Shown here in pieces: positions 52,664 through 64,000 of a stretch of DNA of 64,000 nucleotides. The stretch lies in assembly GCF_028453695.1 (NCBI RefSeq), contig NC_135773.1, positions 17,608,001 to 17,672,000 on the forward strand, in the 5' to 3' direction. The position numbers and the translations under genes were made by a program. The first letter of the stretch is position 1. The number at the start of each line of letters is the position of its first letter. Below the pieces are notes generated by a model that ran no database searches, was not told the origin of the DNA, and worked only from the letters and a program-made list of their open reading frames with translations. Source of the stretch: Augochlora pura (taxonomy: Eukaryota > Arthropoda > Insecta > Hymenoptera > Halictidae).

Positions 52664-55600
52664 AAGAGTTAAATGCGCTTTTGTTCAGCTTCCTCCAAGA
52701 TAGCAATTACCATGCAAGAATTAGTAGAGTTTTATGATTAACTCGTAATAAAATTCTTTGTTTATGCGAAATTCAAATTGTTTCAATCCACACATCATGA
52801 TTTAATAAAAAAATGTTTCAAATTAGTTGACGATGTTTGAGAATTTGTCACTAAAATTTATTCAAAGCCGTCGATGTTTTATCGCAACGACATACGTAAT
52901 TTATCACAAAGAAGGTGTAAAGTCACTAATAATATTGTTGAATATTTCAGCGATTGATCTCTTGTAATTATTATTCGATCTTTCTATTTTATACCAAAAC
53001 CGGAAAGAATTAATTTCTTGACTTAATAATATATAAAGTATTCGTTTCTTTGTAAATTAATACACCATCATAAAAATTGATAAAGCCGTAAGAAACATTT
53101 GAATTAGAAATTATTCCCAAAGTTTTTATAATGCTAATGTAAACTATCACAGTACTCCATTTAATTTCAAAAAATCGAATGCACAGTATAGCATAAGTGA
53201 AAGTACAATACTTTGGACTTCATTTGATTTTCCGCAATTTCATTCGGTTACGAACGTGCAATTGAGAACGTTGATTTAACACGACTGAGAACTACATCAA
53301 GCTTCGACTTATGGCGGGCAATTTGGACACAGACAGGCTCCATCCACTATGCGAAGAAAATATAAAACGATACAATATTCAAAAAGTATTTACCTTGAAA
53401 GCACTGAATGTAAAATAGGAAGATGTAAGCATTTGGTTTCTATTAGATTGAACTATCCTTCGTTCGGCAAAGACTAGGCTTGTAAAATTTTTGGATGGCG
53501 AGTTGTGTATCTGTGCTATTCCAGAATGCTTTTCTTCTATACCATGATTTGTGTGACCAGTGGTCCTGACATCGTCATCCTTCCAAGATCTGCACGTTCA
53601 CTGGCCGGTCATCCGTTATGGTTACCGGTCGAGTCAGTGAAATCTTTGTCCAGGACGATCCGAATGCCGATGAGACGAACATTAATGAGTATTGATGTCC
53701 TCCTCGCGATCGATCGGCCATCGCGATATGCCTTAGCGGAACTTGCATCACGCGGAAATCACGTTTGGCCGCTCCGGTGATCCGACCACTGGTACAGTTA
53801 TCACGTCGCGATATGTCGGGATGCTTTGAACTCGAGGATCCAGAGATTAATGCGTTTTCGAGGCGTATCGAACGTAGAACGCGAAGAAGTCCATTATTTT
53901 TAACAGAATTAATTCAACACGTTTCAATGCTTTATTTAAAACAAACTGCAGACACCGTTGAGTGATACAACACCAGATAAAATTATGACAGATGGAAGTT
54001 GTCTTCAGTTTTTTCTGTGAAACCTGAAACAGCTGAATGTATCGGGTACTGTTGGTAATTATTAATATATAATTAATAATATATTGTGGTTTGGCGAAAT
54101 AAACATTTTATACATCGGATAAAACGTTAGTTTGCTACTATCTTTGTCCACTCTTTTTTTATCTATTGACTCTTTGAGTGAATTTTTTTAAATACGTTAA
54201 ATAACTTTTTATCATTATATTGATACTTTATATTGTGTTAGTTCAGAAATTATGATATTTTATGAGAAAACTGTCATTTAACTACTTTTTTCGATATGAA
54301 ACAAACTTAAAAAAAAGAACAAATTTTGGTAGTAACCAATAAAAAAAATAAAGAAAATCCGCCTATACAAAGATTATAGTATTTTTTAGATCTTTTTTTA
54401 AATCTATTAACTAAACCATCCCGTTGATAGTAAAATAGAATTTAGCCAATTGTCTTTATACCAACAACTGCGCCAAATTATGAGACAGCCGCATATAAAT
54501 AAAAGATTCTACGGTACACAAAAGAGCAAATGCGGATATCACGGTCGCAAACATTGGTGAATTCCGCGTCAAAAGAACAAGAAGGGCACAGACTGGCAAT
54601 TAGCGAGTGGAAAAAATAAGGCGTCGCATTTTCTGTCCCGTCGCATCCGATGGCAGAATTGAAATTTACAGATCTCCCTTAATTATTTGGATCCTCGTGG
54701 TTTCTTCTCGCATGATCCTCGGCCGAACGACACGGGCCCGTCCTGCAACGGTTTCACACCCTCAAGCCGGTAATTCTCGCTCTTGAAGCCGCGTCGCTGG
54801 CTACCGCTTAGCGACTCGTGCACAACGCGCCGCGCCGGCGGGGTAATAATCGAGTGGCATTTTTGTGCTGTTTGCAAACTATATCGGGCGGCGGGAGGTC
54901 TAAGACCGTCTGAGCGGGGCGATGCGCCGATAAAAAGAGCGACGGGGTAGAAATGGGGAGCGGACTCGATCGAGGGGAACGCACCGTTCGGGAACGAACA
55001 GTCGAAAGTTACGTGGTAGCGAGCGGCGTTTGCGCACGATTCCACCCTCTTGCTCGTGATTCTACCCTACGGAGCCACGATCCTTCGGCGAACGACGAGC
55101 CACGCACACAGAGAATGCGTTGCTATTCGCCAGTTTCGGTGGTCGAGGAGCCACGGCGAGGTAACGCGCGAGATAACGTGTGGTGAACATCAAAGCGTCC
55201 GGCATCTTTTAAAGACCCGCAACCGCCTTAAAACTCGCTTCGGCGAGCTGGATCGCTTCTTCTCGATCCACCCCGTCCCTCCGGCTCGTGAATCCCCCTA
55301 CTCGATCATCGAGCCGACTGTGCCCGCCGCGCCGGTCATGGATTTTCCCTCTGTGCCTCCTCCCGCGAACGACTTTTCATTTTTTTGCTCGTCTCTATCG
55401 TTCTCCTCCATTTCGGTCCTTTTTTCCCCGCCGATTCCTTCTTCTATCTCGCGTCTACCTGCGAACAGGACGACTCGATGCATCTTGCGTGCGTGCCGGC
55501 GAGGACGTCGAAACATTGCCAGTAATCGAAGAAAAGAGAATATAATGAGGTACCATGCCAAACAAAAAGTTAAAAGGTAAAAAGTAATTTTATAAAAATA

Positions 55601-58600
55601 TACTTATGATAATGGAAATTTTTATTACTAGTTAATGAAATACATGGGTGATAATGTATTATATTTTCTTTTACCATTTGTCGGTTTTGAACTGGTCTAT
55701 ATGGCTTTGAAGCAGCCAATCTCAAAATCATACTTTTTCCTTTAAAATTAAATGATAAGCGATAGAAATAAGTTTACCTAGCATGTATTTAAATTGTTCC
55801 AAATGACATTTTTATGTCTTTGTTACCCTTTTTTATGTATATTTAATTAAATATATTAAATTTTCGTTTCACGTTTCATTTATGAACACGGCAAGATGCG
55901 TTGTGAATTTTGCTCACATTTTAATGATTCTGATCATAGTTTTTGGTTAACAAAAATTGAACATTACTAGTTCTTTTAATATATAGAATCAAATGTTATT
56001 TATCTAATATCACTTACTAATATCACTTAATATTGCATACTAATGCTGCCTCGATGTTATCTGACTAAAACTCTAATTACAAACTCTTTTTACTTATGGC
56101 GAATCCTATAATATCAAATGAAATGTTTTTTTCAACTTTGGTTTTATATTTCGTTAATAATTGGCAAATATAAAAATGATCCGCGAGGATCAAATTGTCT
56201 ATTCTTGTTCTCAATTTGAGGAACAATGTGATGATCTTCCATATTTAAAAAATGTGTAAGAGCTTAGTGGATTACAAGTATCTACGAAATAACATAAAAT
56301 TTGATATTTAGAAATAATAATTGCATATTTGGTATAGCATCAGAAAACATTAAAAAAGAAACCAAATTTGCCTTTGATCTGTATAAAATAAAGAAATAAA
56401 TTAAATACACATAATTTCGGACATTTTTAATTTTTAAAGTTGTTGCTATTTTGTTCCGTAATATAAAAATTATTTGCATCTTGTTCCTTCAATAAACTCA
56501 GTAAGCCGAAAATTATATGTCGGCATTCATCAATTCCCGTACTCTTTTTTTCGAAAATAATCGCAATATTTAAAACGTATTATTCGATAAATATAAAACT
56601 AATTATGCCAGAAAACAAAGCAAAGGCACAGCAATTGGACACCTCGCAGTAACCGACTCCGCTCCACAACATTATGTCTTCACGTAAAGTGAATAGAAAG
56701 CCTGGAATGGACACTGCAAGGAGCTCACGAAGTTTCTAATTGTACCGCGATCGGTGTACACCTGAGAAACAAACACATAACCGTCATCACCTGGGTATAA
56801 TTTTTGCACAACTGACAAAGAAGTTTCCGTGGCACAAATATCCAGGCAAATTGTGTGCATCCTTTGTGCGGTGTTTCGAGGCATCTTTTTGTTGCGCACC
56901 GTTACAAGGCCAGCGTCCTAGCTGGCCTTCCGTCTTCCCTTCATCTTCTCGTAGATTTGTACGAGAAAAGTACCCATGGACTTACCTCTCTCGGTGGCGA
57001 TTTCGGTGGAAACTCTGGGCAACGATTAGGTCGAGCCTGGACCTCTTTGTCAGCGGAGGATCATCTTTCGCAGTGCGTCCTTCAAGATCAGATAGCCGGT
57101 CTGGAAACGAAGCGGACGCTGACAGTCCTCTGCGCCGCGGCCGGCCACTTAATATTATTTGTCACACCTTGATCAGGTAGATTGGACTTGGAATCGTAGA
57201 AAAGGGATTAAGGGTATCCAAATATCCAAGTCCCGGCTAATAACAAAGCTAAGCAAGAGAGCGCACCGGTTGTCGGCAAAGCTCTGGCCCATTTTCCGGG
57301 GCCCGGGTCCTCATCCCATTGTCCCACTGGTAGCGTTTACCAGCCCAACCCAACCGCACAATGGGTCCACGAAACCGAGGGACTTTCTTCTGATGGATTC
57401 ATTACATTTAACGAGGGACTTATTATTTAAAAGGGATTTACGTTAATTCGTCGGATACTCGTCGTTCGCCAAGAAACAGGGGAAGATTCGACGCCCTTAA
57501 GGAGGTAGAAAACTAGCGATTATCCGTTTGGGTTGAGCGGAAACCGAAAACGGAAGGATAGCTCTCCTACGTGCCATTTAATCGGTGCTTCGAGCACCCG
57601 TTCTGATCGATTCCCTGGCTCGTTTTCACGGCGCTTTTCGTTTTCTCTTATCTCTTTATTCGCCTTATCGCCGATACAATTATAACCCCATCCTCTTCTT
57701 TCTTTTCCAATTGTATTTTTCTGTCATTTCACGTTTACGATTCTCGTCAGAGAAAACGAAGAAGGGACTCTCTCTTTCTCTGTCTTTCGCTCTCTTTCGA
57801 TTTATCTATCTATCTATCCATCTCTTTCTCTCTTTTATCTGTGTCGGGCCGAAAAATGTTTCGACCGACGCAGATACGGGGAATGTTCGAAATTCCACGT
57901 CTAGTATAACGCTCCGTTGACAAGATGATGGATCGTCTACCTTGACCGAACAGGTAGATGTACACGTTCACACTAACGCGCTGAAGGTGTATAATCGTGC
58001 CGGCACACAGGTACCCCTACAAGGGTCAACAACTCCATCAAAACGTGAAAATCATCTGATATTTCGACGACCGGCTGCTCGTTCGGTGGCGTGTGCGACC
58101 TTGAGGATAACAACAGGGTGGTCAATAACGATCTTAATGTACGTAAATATTTGAGCTTCCTGGTTACCAAGTTCTATTCCATTGTTGTCGCTCCTTTTCT
58201 GTTGATCGACGATTTTATTATATTGGATAGAACAGCACAGCTTTTGTAAATCAATTTCTAAGTCATAAATTCAGTGAGTTCAACGAATTAATTTTATATT
58301 AATCGAAAATCTCATTGCAAGTTTTACCGTCATACTTATCACAAAAATAGTACGGTTTTTAAAATGCTATTTTAACAAATTATGCCAACAAATTAATTTA
58401 TTATTACAAAAATTTACAACTTTTATGTTACAAAATTTTTACTCCTCTTGCAATTTATAGTAGTTTCTCGTAAACCATTCGGTACATTGTTGATTACGAT
58501 ACAAATTTTTTATTTCATATACGATTTCATAATTCAATTTAGATTACGGCTTAGCAATTCTTTAGCCACTGTCCAGTAAACTAATATGTCTAACATCTCA

Positions 58601-58799
58601 ACAAAATTTAGGTCGCCTGACTCAAGTACAAAAAAGTTATTCCCTTTTAAAAGGTATTCGAATACTTTCTACGCTCACTGTATATATACGTTCACCTAAA
58701 ATAATTATGTATTCGTATATCAGAAAAATATCTACTCGTATGTAAAAGAAGTATATGAATCAAACGTAAGATATACATCATCTTACTATTTTCATCTTA
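52664..58799. other. Long intergenic block, no gene established
   Basis: GC-rich islands at 53540-53890, 54540-55560 and 56640-58180 alternate with AT-rich DNA. Frames of up to 176 codons in the islands overlap others on both strands. One minus-strand stretch (57150-56990) ends at a good donor (GAGAG|GTAAGTCC) but lacks a convincing acceptor or partner. Nothing is supported as a gene. Confidence 0.4.
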
Positions 58800-59015
58800 T
58801 TAACTCTTTAGATTCGAGTGGCGCCTCTGAGCCACCACTCAAGATTATCATATAATGTTCTAATAAAATTTTTACACTGTCAAATCTGATTATTTTTAAA
58901 GAACTGTTAAAACTGTTATATAAACGTAATTTCGAATGCCCAAATTGCAGCAATAAGTTGTTCAAAATATATAGATACTGTAGGTCATTCAAAATAGTTT
59001 TGGATTAGAAGTTAA
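58800..59015. mobile_element. Decayed TTAA element related to 61091
   Basis: TTAACTCTTTAGATTCGAGTG followed by GCGCCTCTGAGCC matches the inverted right end of the 61091 element (TTAACCCTTAGCACTCGAGTGG). A TTAA at 59012 gives a plausible other boundary (216 bp), but that end is too diverged to confirm. Confidence 0.5.
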
Positions 59016-61090
59016 AATACCGTCAAATGGGAATTATAAAAGCAGAATGGCAAATCCGTAGTCTGACAATGATATTTCAAATATTTTCCATCAAAGAATA
59101 ATACAAAGATGTAAATGTTATGAATTACTGATGCCATATTTACTTGTATCGATATTTCGAGACAGGGATTGATACTGCGGTACATTACGAAGCGTAATTT
59201 TCGTTCTCCATTTGACAGAGTTAATCAGGTTGGTATTCGAAAGAATTTGAACTAGCAGCCACCTTGATTTCGACAGAAAATTTCGGGAGCAGGTCGTTGA
59301 ATACAGGGATGCGTCAGCATTCCATCATAATACGTATTAATTCGGTAGCCGCCGGCGTGTTATAGGATTCCCGCAAACTAGATTCCCCGGAGGAAGAAAG
59401 GACGTAGGGCGAACGATTACAATAAAGGTCTTTGCATGAGTATCTAGGTGTTAAGTCGTGGGTAATAATTACAGATCCCTCGTTAGCGCTGCCAATAGAG
59501 CGCCTCACCCACCTGCCTACGTTATAATAATATAAGCCGCCTCTTTTACGGTCGGTAGCACTCGCACGTGCCGTAGCCTGAAACTCCTTTATTCATTCCC
59601 CGCTCTTCGTTTCTCACCCGTTGTGCCTTCGACCGCTGCTGAATCGGTGCACGAACCTCGATATTTCTCCATTCCGCATGCCCTGCATTCTGTACTCGAT
59701 TTCGAGTCCCACGATCCGAGGATATTGTTGCCGAATTAAATATTATAATGCGAAGCTCGTTTCTGATACTATATTCTGAATCCAGACAAGTTTTAGCTTT
59801 TAAATTGGAACTTAAACATTTTTAAAAATTTTGGATCGCTATTTTCTGCGGTGTTATTTAAAGATAAAAATAATATCAGTCCAGTTTGAACGATAGCAGT
59901 TCTAACTAATAAATTGTTTCGTTATATTCTCATCTCAAGTATGAGAAAAAATAATCTTCAAAATAATATGCAACAATAATCTAATTATCGCGAACAATTA
60001 TTTGCAGTAATTATAAAATATAACAATATATTAATCAAATCTCTATTCTATGTTACTTAATTTATCGTTTTTATTTTTCAAATAATGTAGCAAGATTGGG
60101 TTTGCTTGGTGAGAAATTTAAATGAATAATTTTTTAACCATATTCCATTCTAGTTAATTAAATCATTTGAATAAAGTAATGATTTTATGTTATTTCGTTT
60201 GTTGTTTTGAGTTACGTAGTTTTTGGAAGATTAAGGAATTGTGTAGAGGGTTATATTCGTAGATTAATCATTTGTCGGATTGTCTGTGTTAGCACGAAAT
60301 ATTTCTCGTCGTAGCGCATGGAGATTTCTGCTATTCTTTTACGATTTTCCTGCGGTTTTCCCGTATAATTAACAGAGGAATATTCTCGTCCGATTAATTG
60401 CGTTATTCAGACACGATCAATCAGCAATTAGGAATGTACTGCCCATCCCGAGGGATGAAAGCAGACTGGAGGGCCTCTGGGGTGGTACAATTACAAATCG
60501 CGGCGGTGAATTATTCTTCTTGGACAAAATGTGTCATTAAATCGTTAGTCGTCATACCTGGGTGACCACCACGATTCTATACATATACAACGCCTTTCAG
60601 TTGCTCGAAATTGTCTTACACAATGTTTGAACAAACGAAAACAAAATGTTGATGAGAACAAATACTATTCGAGGAAATCCGCATGCTTGCGATCAATTAT
60701 GCAAATTTTGTTCTTTGATCTTCATAACTTCGCTGGTGTGAGTACAAAACAGATAGGTTACATTTTCTTGACTATTAAGTGATAAATATCTTGAGAATAA
60801 TTATGAACATTTTCCCTAAATATTACTGGTAAAATAATGTGAGATGATGTTAAAAATTAGACTTTTTCCATGGGGAATCTGATGCGGGTAATATTTTACC
60901 AATGTAATATTTTATGCAACTCAAAGATAAGGATAATTATCTTTATAATCACTTGTATCCAATTAATTCATCTTTCAGAATTTTTGTATCTATGCGACAA
61001 GTAACGTCGATAATATAAGTATAAATTCATTATTGTTTGACCGTAGGAACAGAACGAGGCGCGGTCACGAATGTACATACATCCTTAGGG
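59016..61090. other. Intergenic block, nothing recognised
   Basis: Small GC-rich islands at 59280-59740 and 60290-60560. A TATAAG box at 59531 stands before a GC-rich stretch but no coding start follows convincingly. Confidence 0.35.
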
Positions 61091-61339
61091 TTAACCCTTT
61101 GCACTCGAAGCCATTTCAACTGCGAATCTAAAATAATTTTTTTGGCTTCTAGTGTCTCCATTTTATGTAACAATATTTATTTTATTCATATGAAATTGAG
61201 TCTCGTGACTCATATAATAGTTATACTTTTAACAATTTTTAAATTTAAGTTTTGGCGACGTCTGTTAAAAATAATTTTGGATTGTATTACAGTAATTTTA
61301 ATGGCGCCGCCGAGTCGCCACTCGAGTGCTAAGGGTTAA
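61091..61339. mobile_element. piggyBac-type MITE, 249 bp, TTAA ends
   Basis: Left TTAACCCTTTGCACTCGA and right TCGAGTGCTAAGGGTTAA, with TTAA on both sides and C-rich 14-base inverted ends with one mismatch. The interior is AT-rich. A 100-codon frame crosses the element and is not a gene. Confidence 0.85.
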
Positions 61340-62251
61340 TTTACGGTACATTAGAATATAATTCAAGGTAAACTAATATGAAATCGATTCTTGATATTAG
61401 TATCATTGGCAAAAGTTGAGGTCACTTATAATATCAGCTTTAATTCTTGAAACAGTTACAGACAATCAAAAATGTCGCACGACTTTTAGACTTCATATGG
61501 TTATAACAAAAATAAATAGAACAAATGCAAAATAATTTTAGCATTAATAGAATAAGCTAATAACTAAATTACGTGTCTTATTTTCGCTTCAATTGACTCT
61601 ATATCCATAAGAAGAAATACGTAACAGAGAACATAATGTTGATACTAATGACATTAATATTATTTATTTATAAAAACCATAGTTACATGTCGCATTCTTT
61701 CGACAGTAAAGCCATACATGCAATAAATCTATTGCTCACTTTCAATTTGTTTTTCTTTTATGTAGAATCACTTGCTTCGTAGTTTTACCACTGACGCTGG
61801 AACACCCTGTATAGATAGCCTCTAATAAGAGTGACACAATAATATCCGCGATTCTAATTCGTGCTGCCATGCTTAAGCACAAGTGTTATCATTTTATTTG
61901 GTAATGTTTATTGCACTTAACTGCGGATGACACATAGACGTGCTGAAAAAATGGCGTCCTATGACTTAATTTCACCTAATTGCATGTCTTTTATTAGGTC
62001 TTTAATAGTGTACATATACATATATTACGGATTGCATATTATCGCCTACATACGGTAATATGTACTTCCTTAAGAAAAAGAATGCAAGATTATCAACCAC
62101 AGGGGAGAGTTGCCATAATCGTACCACTTAAGCGAATTTAAGGAACATATAAAACTGATAATCTTATTCATAAAAGTTATTGTTTAGATTAAGATGATGA
62201 CATGATATTTAAATATTTTTAATCTTTATAAATGTGTAAAATGACTTTTTC
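61340..62251. other. Intergenic, nothing recognised
   Basis: AT-rich. An isolated ACACCCTGTA word at 61803 matches the end of the CAGGGTGT repeats, but the neighbouring sequence does not. Confidence 0.35.
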
Positions 62252-62502
62252 TTAACCTCTTGCACTACGACTCCTTTCACGCTGGTTTGATTAGCTATTA
62301 TTTGTCGTTACTACTGTCCTTAACAAGACCGGATAATTTTTGTTTTTTGTATTGCCTATATTTACTTCCGTTTCTAGACTTTGATAACAGAAGAATTTGA
62401 TTTTATTTCGATTTAGAAGAAATGAATAATATTCATATTTAGTAGATCTTGCATAAAATCTTTATCGCGAGTCTGACTCGTTATTATAGTGCAAGGGGAT
62501 AA
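62252..62502. mobile_element. piggyBac-type MITE, second copy of the 7001 family
   Basis: Same 251-base length and same orientation as 7001-7251, with matching blocks TGCATAAAATCTT and GAGTCTGACTCGTT near the right end. Left TTAACCTCTTGCACTA. The right end is GTGCAAGGGGATAA, with the terminal TTAA mutated to ATAA. Confidence 0.82.
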
Positions 62503-63173
62503 TTCAAATTTTAATTTTGAAAAAAGTTGGGAAAGTAAAATTTTGGCAACCTGTATCTTAAATGAAACGACTTTTATAACTTTTATAATATCTAACTATA
62601 CGGTTTAGAAAGAGTACTGCTGCTTAAGGTGAAAAGTGGAATATGAACATTTATAGAATGATTTGAGTTTAAATTTATACGAGTATTTATTAGAGAAACG
62701 AATATCTATTAAAAATCAAATACATCGAGGATAACAATCAATTTTTTCATACGCTTGCACATCTTCATGTACTAAAATCGAGCATTTTAAACACAACATC
62801 ATATTTCCGAAGGAAAACGAATGTATGATTTAGGCAACTTGTTCGCTGCTTCAAAAAACGCGATTATCTAATCTCAAAATCAATTTTAGTATGTTTTTAT
62901 AATCCTCACAAGTATCACACGTAATCTGAGCTAATATCTTTACCTATTTTAGAGAAATTGGCGATTACAGCGCTGATTACGTTCATTAAACATAGAACGA
63001 AATTAAGTAGTTCCCGTTTGTTATACTAGTTGTTGATGATGTTTATTTTGCCTAAAAATCCGGAAGCTATTCATAAGTATTTCAGTACAAATGGAAATAG
63101 TTATTGGCATTACCTTTCCAAACCCTGATGTTAAGCCATCAGGTAAACGTATCTTACAAGGGAAGGACCCCGA
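62503..63173. other. Intergenic, nothing recognised
   Basis: AT-rich sequence with short frames only. Confidence 0.35.
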
Positions 63174-63489
63174 TTGTAAATCAGAATGCAATGATACCTG
63201 GTTTTGGAGCTTATGGAGTCAAATGGCTTATATTTTTAAAATATTTAATATTAAAGTTGTTCATAAAAGGCGGAAATAGTAGAAAGGGAACATTAGAAAT
63301 GAGAGTGAGTCTTTCCATAGGTTCTCTCCCTCACTCCACCACTCCTAAGCACTTTTTATGATATTTCCGTCGCCCGTTTCACCGCATGGTGCCACAGTCC
63401 AAAAGCACAACGCGTCTTCCTGATTCTTTATTAAATATCTCGAAGCCGTCTGTCTCCAAAACCAGGTAGCATAGGATTCAGCTTTACAA
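63174..63489. repeat. Imperfect inverted repeat, 36-bp arms
   Basis: Arms 63174-63209 and 63454-63489 match at 31 of 36 positions when one is inverted (core CTACCTGGTTTTGGAG against ATACCTGGTTTTGGAG). Spacer 244 bases. Read in the same sense, both arms encode a short peptide with Cys-Lys and Trp-Phe-Trp (CKSECNDTWFW and CKAESYATWFW), so this may be an inverted duplication of a coding piece. Confidence 0.6.
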
Positions 63490-63842
63490 GCTCTATCACT
63501 GTACCAAATCTCACGTGGGTTAATGCAAGCGCTCCTCTTATGAAGCAGTAATTCGCATTCCTACATTTGACTCTGATCGTCGATCATTTATGCAACTCCA
63601 GTCTAAGCGTATCCTAAGAAGCGAAGAGAAGAGAGCATGGAAAGGAAAACCACGTCGTGAAAATAACAGAAATACTGACTCTAATTATGTGGCTTGAGAG
63701 CTCGACCACCCCTGATTGGTGCGTTTACTTCGTGCCGGTCTCTTGTTTATTTTTCACTGCCAACTTACGGTGAACCTCGTCTCGTTGGAAAAGACGCGAA
63801 GTAATAAGAAAAAAGGGTCGAGCAAGAGAACGAAAGAAATGG

Positions 63843-63871
63843 AGAGGGGGGGGGAGAGAAAGAGAGAGAGG

Positions 63872-63905
<34 letters not shown>
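63843..63905. repeat. (GA)n-rich microsatellite
   Basis: Purine-only tract of G-runs and about 20 GA units, inside a GC-rich patch at the window end. The Ser/Leu-rich frames on the other strand are artefacts of it. Confidence 0.95.
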
Positions 63906-63906
<1 letters not shown>

Positions 63907-64000
63907 GTGGAGGCACGAAAAACAAGGAGGACGTCGTATCGGGCAAAGGAACAGGAAGAAAAAGGAGATCGGTCTGGTCACACATGACAATGTACGACGA

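Noticed and set aside
53562..53800. GACCAGTGGTC and GACCACTGGTAC words around a 91-codon frame
   Set aside because: Inverted match of about 11 bases only, easily chance. The frame has no features.
55050..55580. 176-codon open frame on the + strand
   Set aside because: It lies in a GC-rich island with three overlapping frames (one on the minus strand). Residues are Arg/Ser/Pro-rich without any motif.
56672..57180. Frames on both strands and a minus-strand donor-like GAGAG|GTAAGT near 56984
   Set aside because: Three mutually overlapping frames. The minus-strand stretch before the donor lacks a pyrimidine-rich acceptor and any partner exon.
61803..61812. ACACCCTGTA word like the end of the CAGGGTGT repeats
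   Set aside because: Only about ten bases match. The internal blocks of the family are absent.
1..64000. tRNA, rRNA and well-known microRNA genes; CRISPR arrays
   Set aside because: I looked by eye for tRNA box A/box B pairs and a few familiar microRNA cores and saw none. No regular spacer array exists. A covariance-model scan would be needed to exclude small RNAs.

Overview
This window is nuclear DNA from a eukaryote, most likely an insect and probably a hymenopteran (bee, wasp or ant). I infer this from the AT-rich background broken by CpG-rich islands, the long (CT/GA)n microsatellites, the small exons with GT/AG introns, and the abundance of mariner-like and TTAA-flanked inverted-repeat elements. 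There is no prokaryotic operon structure. Most open frames are noise in GC-rich islands, and the gene density is low.

Two multi-exon genes can be read directly. The first, on the + strand at 22384-30222, encodes a coiled-coil protein. Eight consecutive 3' exons (26067-30222) join with matching splice phases, and two 5' exons (22384-22963) join to each other. At least one exon between the two groups has not been found. The second, on the - strand at 33530-30854, is a complete three-exon gene for a secreted protein of 489 residues that I do not recognise, with a very Tyr/Arg/Asp-rich middle part. The two genes converge, with their poly(A) signals about 320 bases apart. A few single-exon candidates (10961, 16164, 40847, 45289) are listed at low confidence.

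The rest is dominated by mobile-element debris. There are seven likely piggyBac-type TTAA elements (7001, 7260, 39275, 52402, 58800, 61091, 62252) and five mariner-type derivatives (12588, 14437, 18189, 48138, 51117). Two of these mariners keep complementary pieces of transposase: the 18189 copy keeps the C-terminal catalytic part and the 51117 copy keeps the N-terminal DNA-binding part. Intron insertions in the coiled-coil gene include a 1.2-kb element with perfect 29-bp terminal inverted repeats and a decayed transposon protein (23407-24581), and a solo LTR with a perfect 4-bp target duplication and a TATA box (28217-28709).

Several tandem or satellite-like arrays are present. The most unusual is a ~187-bp repeat at 41478-42188, whose units carry, on the minus strand, a short open frame followed by a consensus splice donor. 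Other arrays lie at 4780-5265, 8451-9384 and 20225-20840. Large stretches (1-4.8 kb, 9.4-18.2 kb, 45.8-58.8 kb) hold no gene I can support.
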